64,000 nt of DNA from Streptomyces rhizoryzae (GCF_023155275.1 NZ_JALMUV010000001.1:248001-312000), one strand, 5' to 3'; shown: positions 16,297-25,472, counted from the first letter of the stretch. Made by a program: numbers and translations. The notes: generated from the letters alone by a model not told the origin.

Positions 16297-17580
16297 CTAC
16301 GCCGCCGCGTCCGGTTCGCACGGGGCGAGCGCGAGGATCGCGACGTCGTCGTGGAGGACGCGGGTGTGGCGGGGCAGGTCGGCGTTGAGGAAATCGATGA
16401 CCTCGGCCGGCCCCGGCGCGGGCCGCCCCGCGAAGCGCCGGCCGAGCCGCTCCAGCAGCGGGTAGAACGCGCCGGTGTGGTCCCGGGCCTCGATCAGGCC
16501 GTCCGTGCAGAGCAGCAGGACGTCCCCGCAGCGGAAGCGGTGGGTGTAGGAGACCGGGCGCTCGGCGGCCAGTCCGCCCAGGCCCAGGGGCAGCGCGGGC
16601 GGTCCGGTCAGTGCGGTCACCTCCCCTCCGGAGATCAGCACCGGCTCGATGTGCCCGTGGTTGATGATCGTCACCTGCTCGGCGCGGGCGTCGTACTCGA
16701 CCAGTGCGGCGGTCACGAACAGTTCGTCGTCGGGGATCTCGGCGGCTTCCCGGGCCAGCCGCCGTTCCATCCGGGCAGCGACCGACAGCAGGTCCCCGGG
16801 GTCGTAGGCCGCCTCGCGGAAGCTGCCGAGGATGTCGGCGACCGTACGGACCGCCTGGAGGCCCTTGCCCCGCACGTCCCCGATGATGGCCCGCTCCCCG
16901 GCCGGGGTGGCCCGGATGTCGTAGAGGTCCCCGCCCACCATCGTGCCGACCTCGCCGGAGCGGTAGAGGCCCGCCGCCTGGACCCTGCCGACCCGGTGCG
17001 GCACCGGCCGGAGCAGGGTCCGCATCAGGGCCTCGGCCACCGAGTGGGCGCGCACCAGATGCCGCTGCTGCCGCCGGCGGTACCCGGCCAGCGCGACGCC
17101 GAGCATCCCGACGACCGTGGTGGAGATATAGGCCGCGACATGGTGGTTCTCCCATAACTGATGGATGTTGGTGCCGGTGCAGCACGGCGTGCCGGCGAGC
17201 ACGCCCTCCAGGACGACGGCGAAGACGGTGACCAGGGCGACGCCGACCGGGCCGTGGGTGAAGGCGGCGAGCACCGGGACGGCGATCAGCAGGGAGCTCA
17301 CCGCCCACTGGGTGGGGGTCACGAACTCCAGCAGCAGGACGAACACCACGTAGAGCGCCGGCAGCCAGCGCATCCAGGCGGGGACGGTGGGTGCCTCGAA
17401 GCCGTTGCTGTCCACGAGGCCGGAGAGCCGCTGGGCGGTCCGGCCGGGGCCGGCGGCCACCCTCACGGCGGTGGCTCCCGCCGCGTCACCGGGACCGGAC
17501 AGGCCAACGCCGTCACCCCTGTCTTCCGTACCACCGCTCAACGTCCCACTCACCGGCCTGTCCGGACGGGCTCCCGCCAC
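16297..17580 (-). CDS. Membrane-anchored SpoIIE/RsbU-type PP2C phosphatase
   Basis: The 427-residue protein has four or so membrane helices in residues 70-165 (MRWLPALYVVFVLLLEF is the first), a short linker helix, and a C-terminal SpoIIE-type phosphatase domain from about 195. Domain motifs include GGDLYDIR, IGDVRGKGLQA, LLLCTDGLIEARD and DDVAILALA. Such enzymes dephosphorylate anti-sigma factor antagonists and so control alternative sigma factors. The expected partners are not in the window. The GTG at 17580 has no good ribosome-binding site, so the true start may lie further in, before the first membrane helix. The region 144-155 contains two adjacent Cys residues (TPCCTGTN). Confidence 0.85.
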   Translation of the reverse strand: MAGARPDRPVSGTLSGGTEDRGDGVGLSGPGDAAGATAVRVAAGPGRTAQRLSGLVDSNGFEAPTVPAWMRWLPALYVVFVLLLEFVTPTQWAVSSLLIAVPVLAAFTHGPVGVALVTVFAVVLEGVLAGTPCCTGTNIHQLWENHHVAAYISTTVVGMLGVALAGYRRRQQRHLVRAHSVAEALMRTLLRPVPHRVGRVQAAGLYRSGEVGTMVGGDLYDIRATPAGERAIIGDVRGKGLQAVRTVADILGSFREAAYDPGDLLSVAARMERRLAREAAEIPDDELFVTAALVEYDARAEQVTIINHGHIEPVLISGGEVTALTGPPALPLGLGGLAAERPVSYTHRFRCGDVLLLCTDGLIEARDHTGAFYPLLERLGRRFAGRPAPGPAEVIDFLNADLPRHTRVLHDDVAILALAPCEPDAAA

Positions 17581-17662
17581 GGCCGCTGCCGCGACCGTGC
17601 TCCGGGCCCACAGCCTGACGGCCCCGGGCAGCCAACCCGATGATTACGCCGTCGGCGGCATG

Positions 17663-17884
17663 TCACGGCGGGGCGCGGCCGGGCCCCGGCGGTGCCGTGC
17701 GCACGGGCGCGGGTGGACTGGGCCGGGAGGAGGCAGGCACCGGGCGGTGGGGCCGGGGTGAGGCGGCCACCGGGGAGTCGGCCCGAGGTGGGCCAGCCAC
17801 CGGGGTGTCGGGCCAGGGCGGGGCCGCTTCCGGTGAGCCGGAGCGGGCTGGGCGAGGTGTGCGAGGGTCGGGTGCGGTGGTCAT
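17663..17884 (-). CDS. Small Pro/Ala-rich ORF of doubtful status
   Basis: The frame gives 73 residues starting MTTAPDPRTPRPARSGS. It consists almost entirely of Pro, Ala, Ser and Arg, with near-repeats PVAGPPRADSPVAASP. It has GAGGAG six bases ahead of the ATG, which is the only support for translation. It lies upstream of and in the same direction as the SpoIIE-type phosphatase gene, in a different frame. It could be a real short protein, the frame-shifted N-terminus of the phosphatase, or chance. Confidence 0.3.
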   Translation of the reverse strand: MTTAPDPRTPRPARSGSPEAAPPWPDTPVAGPPRADSPVAASPRPHRPVPASSRPSPPAPVRTAPPGPGRAPP

Positions 17885-18087
17885 GAGGTGCTCCTCTTCG
17901 GGCGGTGGGTGCGTGGTGTGCGGGGGCCGCCTGCTCTCCCGCGCTGCCTTCACTGTCCTTGATCCGCCGCCCCGTGGCGTCAACCCGTGGGGCGTAACGC
18001 CGCGTCAACCCGTGGTACGACGACGGCGCCGGACGGGAACCCGGGGCCGGCCGGCGCCGCACCGTCCCGCGGCGGCCGCTGCCCCGC

Positions 18088-18780
18088 CTACTCCTCCACC
18101 GCCCCGCCGACGCGCCGGAGGTGCTGCCGGAAGGTGTACGCCGGATCGGCCGCGCGGCGGGCGAGGTAGTCGTCGAAGGCGGTCTGCCGGCGCAGGGTGT
18201 CGCCCGCGCGGATCCGGCGGGCCTGTTCGCGTTCGGTGTCCCCGAGGGACCGGGCGGTCTCCAGCACCTCGGCGGCGCGGTCCGCGGGGACGAAGAGCAC
18301 GCCGTCGTCGTCACCGAGGACGACCTCGCCCGCGGTGATCAGATGGTCCCCGAAACGGGCGCTGACCAGGGCGTCCGCCTCCCGTTCGCCGAGTCGTACC
18401 GGACCGGGCGCGCAGCGGCCGTAGCTGAAGACCGGGAGGCCGATCTCCACCAGTTCCGGGGTGTCGCGGTGCAGGCCCCAGATCACCAGGCCGGACAGTC
18501 CGGCGGCCCGGGCTTCGAGGGCGATCAGGTCGCCGACGCACGCCTCGTCCCGGCGGCCGCCGTTGTCGATGACCAGGACGTCGCCCGACGCGGCGTCGGT
18601 GAAGGCCTCCAGGAAGATGTCGACGCTCCCGTAGTGCCGGACCGGGAGGGCCCGGCCGGCGAGCCGGTGTCCGGGGACCACCGCGCCGATACCCGGCGGC
18701 GCCGCGCGCAGCGGCACCCCGAGCCGGACGCAGGCATCGGCCACCAGGGGGGTGGTCAGCTCGGCGAAGGTCTTGAGCAT
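18088..18780 (-). CDS. RraA-like protein (aldolase/decarboxylase family)
   Basis: The 230-residue protein has the RraA/HMG aldolase fold: TPLVADACVRLG at the start, GRALPVRHYGSVD, DVLVIDNGGRRDEACVGD (near residues 68-85), AAGLSGLVIWGLHRDTPEL, and DDDGVLFVPADRAAEV toward the end. Relatives are 4-hydroxy-4-methyl-2-oxoglutarate or 4-carboxy-4-hydroxy-2-oxoadipate aldolases with oxaloacetate decarboxylase activity. RraA itself inhibits RNase E. In the usual G-x-x-x-D-R metal and substrate pattern, the present WGLHRDT replaces the Gly-rich form with His-Arg-Asp. Function is thus open. The ATG follows GAGGAG. It is divergent from the TetR gene, with the palindrome between them. Confidence 0.8.
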   Translation of the reverse strand: MLKTFAELTTPLVADACVRLGVPLRAAPPGIGAVVPGHRLAGRALPVRHYGSVDIFLEAFTDAASGDVLVIDNGGRRDEACVGDLIALEARAAGLSGLVIWGLHRDTPELVEIGLPVFSYGRCAPGPVRLGEREADALVSARFGDHLITAGEVVLGDDDGVLFVPADRAAEVLETARSLGDTEREQARRIRAGDTLRRQTAFDDYLARRAADPAYTFRQHLRRVGGAVEE

Positions 18781-18967
18781 GGCGTTCTCCTCGGTCAGGG
18801 CCCGTCGCCGCCCCGGAGCGGTCGGTGCGGTGCGGTGAACGATGCCATGCTCCCCGGCCGCCCCGGCCGCCCCGGCCCGTACAGGCCGGTCGCCAACCGC
18901 CTTGCGGGGGAGGGCGGGTGGCCGGAAACCGCCTTATGGAGGGGGTGCGCCGGGGCTAGCTTTGACT

Positions 18968-18996
18968 CCGTGACCAGATTCGACATCTGGTCACGG
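18968..18996. promoter_or_regulatory. Perfect palindromic operator upstream of the TetR gene
   Basis: CCGTGACCAGAT (18968-18979) and ATCTGGTCACGG (18985-18996) are exact inverted copies with a 5-base centre. The site is 20 bases before the TetR start codon in the shared RraA/TetR intergenic region. Twelve perfect base pairs and this placement are typical of a TetR autoregulatory operator. Confidence 0.8.
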
Positions 18997-19016
18997 AACG
19001 GGAAGGAGCCGAGGAC

Positions 19017-19760
19017 GTGGAGCGGGCCGAGCGCGGCGAGCGCATCCTGGAGGCGGCCAAGGAGCTGCTGCTCGCCTGGGGCTACCGGCGGGTGACCATC
19101 GACGAGATCGCCCGCCGGGCGGGCGTCGGCAAGGGCACGGTCTACCTGCACTGGAAGACCAAGGATTCGCTGATGCTGGCCGTGGTGCTGAAGGCCAAGT
19201 GGCGCAGCCAGCAGCAGCAGTTGGCGCGGATGCGGGCCGATCCGCGGAACATCCTGCCCAGCCGGATGCTGCGGGGTTTCTACCGCGACTTCCTGGCCGA
19301 GCCGGTCCTGCGCGCCCTGTACACCGACGACGCCGATGTCCTCGGCCGGCTCAACGACACCGCGAAGAAGGAATTGACGGAGCTGATGGAGGTCAGCGAC
19401 CAGGCCCTGCACGGGAGTCTGGAAATACTCCGGGAGCACGGTCTGGTGCGCACCGACACCGACCTGCGGCACCAGCAGTACGCGCTGCTGTCCATGGCGG
19501 CCGGGTTCTTCCTGGCGGAGGCGATGCTGTACGACCGTGCCCCGGACAGCCCCGAGGTGCGCGGCGACATCTTCGCCGACACCGTCCACCGGGCCGTGGA
19601 GATCTCCCCGGAGGAATTCGCGGCCGGCCAGCCGCCCGGCGCGGCCCACGGTCCGACCCATGGCGAGGCGGTGGCCGCCGCCGCACCCGACGTCATCGCG
19701 CTGTACGCGCGGATGGAGGAACACAGCGCCCGGGAATTGCGCCGCCACGTGCGCGACTGA
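19017..19760 (+). CDS. TetR/AcrR family transcriptional regulator
   Basis: The 247-residue protein has the TetR DNA-binding domain in residues 6-52: ERILEAAKELLLAWGYRRVT, IDEIARRAGVGKGTVYLHW and KTKDSLM. The remaining helices form the ligand-binding and dimer domain. The GTG at 19017 follows AAGGAG. The perfect palindrome 20 bases upstream is the probable operator, so the protein likely represses itself, the divergent RraA-like gene, and perhaps the P450 gene that follows 85 bases downstream. The inducer is unknown; a P450 substrate is a reasonable guess. Confidence 0.9.
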   Translation: MERAERGERILEAAKELLLAWGYRRVTIDEIARRAGVGKGTVYLHWKTKDSLMLAVVLKAKWRSQQQQLARMRADPRNILPSRMLRGFYRDFLAEPVLRALYTDDADVLGRLNDTAKKELTELMEVSDQALHGSLEILREHGLVRTDTDLRHQQYALLSMAAGFFLAEAMLYDRAPDSPEVRGDIFADTVHRAVEISPEEFAAGQPPGAAHGPTHGEAVAAAAPDVIALYARMEEHSARELRRHVRD

Positions 19761-19845
19761 ACACCCGCCGGCCCGGCCGCGACCCGGCCCGCCGTCCGCG
19801 CGGATTTCCGTTTCACCCATGCTCATCCCCACAGGAGAAAGAGAC

Positions 19846-21135
19846 ATGACCGAAACAGCGGCCTCCCCGTTCACCGAGCACATCGGCAAACACCCCGGCG
19901 AGCCCAATGTGATGGAACCGGCGCTGCTCGCCGACCCGTTCACCGGCTACGGCGCACTGCGGGAGCAGGGCCCGCTCGTCCGCGGCCGCTTCGTGGACGA
20001 CACCCCCGTGTGGCTCGTCACCCGTTTCGAGGAGGTCCGCGCGATCCTGCGCGACCACCGGTTCGCCAACGACCCGGCCCGTGCGAAGGGCGCCGCCGAA
20101 GGCGAATCCCCGATCGACCGGCTGATGGACATGCTGGGACTGCCCGAGCAGTACCGGCACTACCTCGCCGGCAGCATCCTGAATCTCGATGCCCCCGACC
20201 ACACCCGGATCCGGCGGCTCGTCTCCCGGGCGTTCACGGCCCGTAAGATCATGGATCTGCGGCCCCGGGTGGAGGAGATAGCCGACGACCTGCTCGACCG
20301 GCTCCCGGAACACGCCGAGAACGGCGTCGTGGACCTCCTCCGGCACTTCGCCTATCCGCTCCCCATCACGGTCATCTGCGAATTGGTGGGAATTCCGGAG
20401 GAGGACCGCCCGCAGTGGCGGGAATGGGGCTCCCAGCTCGTCTCGCTCCGGCCGGAGCAGCTCACCGCCTCCTTCCCGGCGATGATCGACCACATCCACG
20501 AACTCATCGGCGCCCGGCGGGCGGCGCTCACCGACGACCTGCTCAGTGAGCTGATCCGCACGCACGACGACGACGGCAGCCGGCTCAGCGACATCGAAAT
20601 GGTCACCCTGGTCCTGACCCTGGTCCTCGCCGGGCACGAGACCACCGCGCACCTCATCTCCAACGGCACCGCCGCGCTGCTCACCCACCCCGATCAGCTG
20701 CGCCTGCTGAGGTCCGACCCGGGACTGCTGCCGCGCGCCGTGCACGAATTGATGCGCTGGTGCGGGCCGGTCCAGATGACGCAGATGCGCTATGCCACCG
20801 AGGACGTCGAGGTGGCCGGCACCCGGATCACCAAGGGCGAGGCCGTGCAGCTGGTCCTGGTGGCGGCCAATTACGACCCGCGGCACTACGCCGAGCCCAC
20901 CCGGCTCGACCTCACCCGTCAGCCGGCGGCCCGGGCCGAGAACCACGTCGGGTTCGGCCACGGGATGCACTACTGCCTGGGCGCCGGACTGGCCCGCCAG
21001 GAGGCCGAAGTGGCCTTCGGGAAACTGCTCGCGCGCTACCCGGACCTCTCCCTGGCGGTGGCGCCGGACGCCCTGCGGCGGGTACCCCTGCCGGGCAACT
21101 GGCGGCTGGCGGAACTGCCCCTGCGGCTGGGCTGA
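19846..21135 (+). CDS. Cytochrome P450 (bacterial class I, CYP105/107-like)
   Basis: This 429-residue soluble monooxygenase shows all P450 landmarks. The I-helix oxygen-binding motif is AGHETT, the K-helix E-x-x-R is in VHELMRW, and the heme loop GFGHGMHYCLGAGLARQE holds the thiolate Cys377. It needs a ferredoxin and reductase supplied from elsewhere, as none is adjacent. The substrate is unknown. The ATG at 19846 has AGGAGAAAGAG; the frame is open far upstream but that portion overlaps the TetR gene. It lies behind the TetR gene and is probably read with it. A strong hairpin follows. Confidence 0.92.
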   Translation: MTETAASPFTEHIGKHPGEPNVMEPALLADPFTGYGALREQGPLVRGRFVDDTPVWLVTRFEEVRAILRDHRFANDPARAKGAAEGESPIDRLMDMLGLPEQYRHYLAGSILNLDAPDHTRIRRLVSRAFTARKIMDLRPRVEEIADDLLDRLPEHAENGVVDLLRHFAYPLPITVICELVGIPEEDRPQWREWGSQLVSLRPEQLTASFPAMIDHIHELIGARRAALTDDLLSELIRTHDDDGSRLSDIEMVTLVLTLVLAGHETTAHLISNGTAALLTHPDQLRLLRSDPGLLPRAVHELMRWCGPVQMTQMRYATEDVEVAGTRITKGEAVQLVLVAANYDPRHYAEPTRLDLTRQPAARAENHVGFGHGMHYCLGAGLARQEAEVAFGKLLARYPDLSLAVAPDALRRVPLPGNWRLAELPLRLG

Positions 21136-21152
21136 GCCGGGGAATCCGCCCC

Positions 21153-21185
21153 GGCACCGTCGCGGCACACGGCCGCGACGGTGCC
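21153..21185. terminator. Hairpin between P450 and CHAT genes
   Basis: A perfect 13-bp stem (GGCACCGTCGCGG at 21153-21165, complement at 21173-21185) with a seven-base loop starts 17 bases after the P450 stop codon. It stands between convergent genes and can end both. Confidence 0.8.
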
Positions 21186-21245
21186 TGGGGCCGGGGCCCT
21201 GGACGAGCAGGCCGGCGCTGCCGTCCGGGAGGGCGGGCCGGGCGG

Positions 21246-24200
21246 TCAGGGCCCGATGTGCACGTGCCCGGCCCACCGGCTCGGCAGCAGGGGGGCGGCG
21301 GCCCGCAGCCGGCGGACGGCGTCGTGCAGGGCGGCCGCCGGGGCGGGGTGCGGGCTGGTGTGGAACAGCCGGGCGGCCTCGGCCGCGGTGGCGTCCTCCA
21401 CGGGCCAGAGGGTGGCGACGACCTGGCCGTAACCGGCCAGGTGGAAGGCGCCGCCGAGGGGGACGGCCTCGTCGGGCAGCTGCCCCGAGCGGGCCGTGGC
21501 GCAGGCCGAGAGGTAGCAGAACTCCCCGTGGCCGAGGCGGAACCGGGAGATCTCGGCGACGGTCAGCGGCTGGTCGTACAGGATCAGGTGGCTGCCGTAC
21601 GGGCCGGCGGGGTCGGCGACCGCGTGGCAGGCGAGGTGGAGGTGGGTGGCGGCGGGCAGCGCGGCCAGCAGCCGGGAGCGGGTGGCGTCCGCGCCGGTGA
21701 GGACGACGGTGCCGGGCCCGTAGCGGGCGGCGGCCGCGTCGGCCTCGGTGAGGGCGCCGTCCAGCGGCGCGAAACCGGGGGTGCGGGGGATCGCCACGAC
21801 CAGGGGTGCCGGCGGGCGGGGGCGGGCGGTGCGGACCGCGGCGGCGAGGGCGGCGACGGTCGGGGTGTACGAGGGCACCGCGCGGTCCAGGAGTGTGCAG
21901 GCACCGCCGTCCTCCCCGTGGTGGCCGGCGGCGTGCAGCGGCAACAGGGCCAGCGGCCCGGTGGCGGAGAGCCACAGGCGGGGCGGCCGGGGGCCGTCGG
22001 CGGGGCCGGGTCGGCCGGCGGCCGTGCGGTCGAGGTGGGCGAGGACGGGGGCGGCGGTGGTGTCCCAGAGCCAGCCGAGGGTGTCGCGGAGGTACGCCTG
22101 GGCGGTGAGCCGGTCCACCAGGGGCGTGCCGGGGAGTTCGGCGGTGCGCAGCGCCTCGGTGAAGCGCGTGGCGCGCTCCTCGGCGTCGGCGTGGCGCAGG
22201 CCGGGCAGCGGGACGGCGGCCACTCCCCCGCTGGTGAGGACCAGCGCGTCGCAGCGCAGCGGGCTGGTGTTGACGGTGACCACCGGGCCGCCGGCCGCCG
22301 CCGGGCGGAGTGCGGCCAGCCGCGGCGGCTTGAGGAAGCCCTCCAGACCGGGCAGCCGGCGCGCCTCGTCGACCACCGCGTCCCATTCCCCGGCGAGGCG
22401 GTGGCGCCGGTCGGCGGCGTCACCGGGGCCCGCTGCGGTGGTGGCCGCGGCGGCGGTGAGGGCGGTGCGCAGGGCGGTGAGCCGGGCCGCGAGCTGCGGG
22501 GCGGCGGCCCGGAGGGCTTCCTCCTCGCCGTGCAGGCCCAGGGAGCGGGTCAGCAGGATGCCGCGGCCCTGTTCGAGGACTTCCAGCGCCCGGGCCGGCG
22601 CGTCCGGCCCGCCGGCCCGGAGGACCGCGGCGGCGGCGTCGGCGGGCAGTCCGCGGCCGGGCCGGTCCGGCCGGTCCTCGGGCGCGCTGCCGTGCAGCTG
22701 GTGGGGCACCACCTGGGGCAGCAGGGCGACGGCGCGGGTGTAGGCCGCGGCGGCCTCGGGGCGGCGGCCGGTGGCGGTGGCGAGTTCGGCCAGCGCCCGG
22801 TGCAGGCGCAGGAGTTCAGCGGGCGGCCCGGTGGCGTGCCGGGCGGCGGCCTCGGCGACGACGTACGCCTCCCGGATGAGCTTGGGTTCCGGTTCCTCGC
22901 TCGCGGTGTGGCGGTGGCGTTCCAGGAGGGCGGCGCAGAGGTGGGAGAGCATGGCGGGGCGGAAGAGGCGGGCGGCGTGGGCGGATTCGATGGCCTCGCG
23001 CAGCAGGGCGATCGCCTCGTCGAGGGCGTCCGGGCGCCCGGTGGCCCGGGCCCGTTCGCGCAGGGCGCGGGCGAGGTCGTCGAGGTGGCCGGGGCGCCGG
23101 GGGTCGTCGGCGGCGCTCACCGCGACCGCTTCCCGGTGGACGGCGACCGCCTCGCGCAGCGCCGCGGGCTCCGCGGGCACCGGCCCGCTCCCGCGCGGGC
23201 CCGGCCCGTCCTGGGGAAAGTCGGCGGCCAGGTCGTACAGGGCGTTGCCCAAGTGGCCGAGGGCGGTCGCCAGATCGGTGCGGTGGCCGCGGCGCGCCCG
23301 CCGCTCACCGGCCGCCTGCCGGTACAGCTCGACGGCCTCGTGCAGCACTCCGGCCGACCCGGTGCGCCGGTACTGGGCGTGCAGCACCTCCGCGTGCTTC
23401 AGCAGGACGCGGTCGCGGCCCGGGGCGGGCAGCGGCTGGTGCTCGCCGCGGACGAGCTGGACGGCCTCGTCCAGCGCGGCGCCGTCGCCGGTCACCCGGT
23501 GGCGCTTGACCAGCAGGCCGGCGAGCCGGGCCCGGTGGGCGACGGCGTCCGGGGCGCCGGCGGGCGCCGCCCGGACCGCGCCGCGGCAGGCGTCGACGGC
23601 GGCGTTGAGGTCGGCCGGGGCGCCGCTGAGGTCGTAGCGCCGCGCCAGGTGCAGGCTGAACGCGTCGAGCCGGTCGGCCAGCCACTCGCTGTCCTGCGGG
23701 GTGTGGCGCAGCGCCTCCCGGCCGCATTCGACCGCCTCGTCGAGGTCCCCGCGGTCGCCGGTGTGCCGGTAGTGGTCGCCGAGCACCCGGGCGTGGTGGG
23801 CGACGGCGTCGGCCCAGCGGGCGCCGGCGGCCGGGATGAGCAGCAGGAGTTCCCGGCCGAAGCGGACCGCCTCGGCGAGGACGGCGGCGTCACCGGTCTC
23901 GCGGTAGCGCGTCCGGAGGCTGACCGCGAGCAGGCGCAGCGCCCTCACCCGCTCCGGATGGTGACGGGGCGTCAGGTCCAGGAACGGGTGGAGCGCGGCG
24001 GTGTCCTGCTGCGGCCGGCGGCCGTGCGGGTCGAGCCCGCGGGCGGCCGCGACGAAGTCCGCGGACAGCTCCTCGCGCTGCCGCAGGCCCGCCAGCACCC
24101 ACCGGCGGACCTCGCGCGGCACCCGGGGGCCGACCGGCCGGCGGCCGGCGCGCAGCGCCTCCAGCACCGCGGCGGCCTCCGGCGGCACCGCGTCCCGCTC

Positions 24201-24512
24201 CCTGGCGTAGACGCAGGACAGCGGCTGGAGGGACGCCTCCCACTCGGCCTGGTGGGCGCCGTCGGGGCCGAAGACGTACTGCGCCCAGCGGGCCAGGCCG
24301 ACCGCGTGCAGGGCCGCGAGATCCGGCCACCGGGCGCCGTCCATGCTGATGACCAGCCGGGTGACCGCGCCCTGCCGCTCCAGGGCCCGCAGGCCGGCGA
24401 GGTCGCCGGTGTCGCGGACGGTGGCGATGGCCCGGCGTACCGCGACGAGCAGCCGGTCCCGTGAGCCGTCCCGGGAGGGATCCCGCGCCGGATCCCGTGA
24501 AAACTCTCGCAT
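21246..24512 (-). CDS. Large TPR-like protein with C-terminal CHAT (caspase-like) peptidase domain
   Basis: The 1088-residue product has a long helical region (about residues 200-700) of degenerate tetratricopeptide-like repeats, each with an ALxEAVxL-type signature such as DEAVQLVRGE and HEAVELYRQA. A C-terminal CHAT domain follows from about 800. The expected caspase-like pair is His963 in HLACHA and Cys1004 in SACAT. CHAT proteases are known to be triggered by partner proteins in conflict or signalling systems. No signal peptide is seen. The N-terminus repeats RDPARDPSRDGSRDR. The ATG at 24512 marks the start of family-like sequence; the frame stays open upstream. The ribosome-binding site is weak (GGGGG). 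A small protein is divergently encoded next door. Confidence 0.88.
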   Translation of the reverse strand: MREFSRDPARDPSRDGSRDRLLVAVRRAIATVRDTGDLAGLRALERQGAVTRLVISMDGARWPDLAALHAVGLARWAQYVFGPDGAHQAEWEASLQPLSCVYARERDAVPPEAAAVLEALRAGRRPVGPRVPREVRRWVLAGLRQREELSADFVAAARGLDPHGRRPQQDTAALHPFLDLTPRHHPERVRALRLLAVSLRTRYRETGDAAVLAEAVRFGRELLLLIPAAGARWADAVAHHARVLGDHYRHTGDRGDLDEAVECGREALRHTPQDSEWLADRLDAFSLHLARRYDLSGAPADLNAAVDACRGAVRAAPAGAPDAVAHRARLAGLLVKRHRVTGDGAALDEAVQLVRGEHQPLPAPGRDRVLLKHAEVLHAQYRRTGSAGVLHEAVELYRQAAGERRARRGHRTDLATALGHLGNALYDLAADFPQDGPGPRGSGPVPAEPAALREAVAVHREAVAVSAADDPRRPGHLDDLARALRERARATGRPDALDEAIALLREAIESAHAARLFRPAMLSHLCAALLERHRHTASEEPEPKLIREAYVVAEAAARHATGPPAELLRLHRALAELATATGRRPEAAAAYTRAVALLPQVVPHQLHGSAPEDRPDRPGRGLPADAAAAVLRAGGPDAPARALEVLEQGRGILLTRSLGLHGEEEALRAAAPQLAARLTALRTALTAAAATTAAGPGDAADRRHRLAGEWDAVVDEARRLPGLEGFLKPPRLAALRPAAAGGPVVTVNTSPLRCDALVLTSGGVAAVPLPGLRHADAEERATRFTEALRTAELPGTPLVDRLTAQAYLRDTLGWLWDTTAAPVLAHLDRTAAGRPGPADGPRPPRLWLSATGPLALLPLHAAGHHGEDGGACTLLDRAVPSYTPTVAALAAAVRTARPRPPAPLVVAIPRTPGFAPLDGALTEADAAAARYGPGTVVLTGADATRSRLLAALPAATHLHLACHAVADPAGPYGSHLILYDQPLTVAEISRFRLGHGEFCYLSACATARSGQLPDEAVPLGGAFHLAGYGQVVATLWPVEDATAAEAARLFHTSPHPAPAAALHDAVRRLRAAAPLLPSRWAGHVHIGP

Positions 24513-24642
24513 CGTGCCCCCGTTGGCCCGAGAATGAGGTGCCTGGTCCGCAACCGTGCGGCGCCGTACGGCGGTTGTCTCCCCGTGCGGTCCCGCGGCC
24601 CCTCCGGGCACTTCAGCATAGGCCCGATCGGAACGGCAGCCC

Positions 24643-25014
24643 ATGGCATCGACAGCACCGGCGTCCGGCCGGGAAGACCTTGATCTGGCCGCGCTGTGCG
24701 CCCAGTTGGGCGCGGTGCGGCGGGCGGTGCGCGGCACCCCGTCGGCCGACGAGCTGGCCGACGGCCTGGCGGCGGTCCGGGACGGGGCGTCGGCCGGCGC
24801 CCTGCTGGCCCGGCTGGGCATCGCCCCGGCCGGACAGGACCGGGACCCCTGGGACGGCGCGGCGCCCGTCGCCGCACCGGGCGCCGGGGACGGCCGCGGC
24901 GAGCGGTACGGCTGCCCGGCCGGCCGGTGCGGGCGCGCGGTGGCGCGGGAGCCGGGCGGCGAGCCGCCGTGGTGCGCGGTGCTCGGCGCGGCCATGCGAC
25001 CGCTGGTGGGCTGA
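24643..25014 (+). CDS. Small Cys-containing protein, likely CHAT partner
   Basis: This 123-residue protein starts with a helical part (LAALCAQLGAVRRAVRG) and ends with a compact element YGCPAGRCGRAVARE, then GEPPWCAVLGAAMRPLVG. The three Cys in the order C-P-x3-C-x-R...P-x-C resemble short metal-binding elements encoded next to CHAT genes in actinomycetes; that link is from memory and not firm. The gene is divergent from the CHAT gene with 130 bases between. It has no strong ribosome-binding site. It may be an adaptor or effector-associated component. The alternative is a hypothetical protein of unrelated function. Confidence 0.6.
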   Translation: MASTAPASGREDLDLAALCAQLGAVRRAVRGTPSADELADGLAAVRDGASAGALLARLGIAPAGQDRDPWDGAAPVAAPGAGDGRGERYGCPAGRCGRAVAREPGGEPPWCAVLGAAMRPLVG

Positions 25015-25472
25015 CCCGCGGGCGCGGGCGGGGGTGCCGTTCCCGGGCGCACCGGGCCGTCCGCGCGCCCGGAGCGGTGGCGGGAGCAGCTGAGGCGGCC
25101 CGGTCGGTACCGGTCGGTGCGGCGCCGCACGGGCCGGTGAGCGGGCGGCGAGGCCCCCTCGGCCGCGCCCGGGCGGTGCGCCGCGCGGCCGTGGTGGTGG
25201 CGGCCTTCGCGGCCCGTCCGACGGCGGTGGCATCCAGGGCGTCAGCGGCGGCGGGAGCCGGGGCAGCTCTACGGCCGTGGGCGCGGGCCCCGCGCCGCCG
25301 TCCGGCGCGCTGACACGGCGCGGCGGGGGCCGCACGGGCGGTGGTGCGACGACGGTGGCCGGGCCGGCGGCTCAGGCTCTCGGCGCCGCGCGCACGGTCC
25401 GGGCCCGGGACCGGGAGCCGGGCGAGGGCGCGGCGGTGCGTGCGGTGGGCGCCCCGGGCGGTGCGGGGGGCG
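25015..25472. other. Gene-free GC-rich stretch
   Basis: About 460 bases between the small Cys protein and the MerR gene show no ORF with a ribosome-binding site or family resemblance on either strand. Composition is extremely GC-rich, with many short GGC/GCC runs. No clear terminator hairpin stood out by eye. Confidence 0.4.

Noticed and set aside
20760..24464. Long plus-strand frame of 1234 codons opposite the CHAT gene
   Set aside because: It consists of Gly/Arg/Ala/Val-rich sequence without family motifs and is the antisense shadow of a gene with clear TPR and CHAT motifs.
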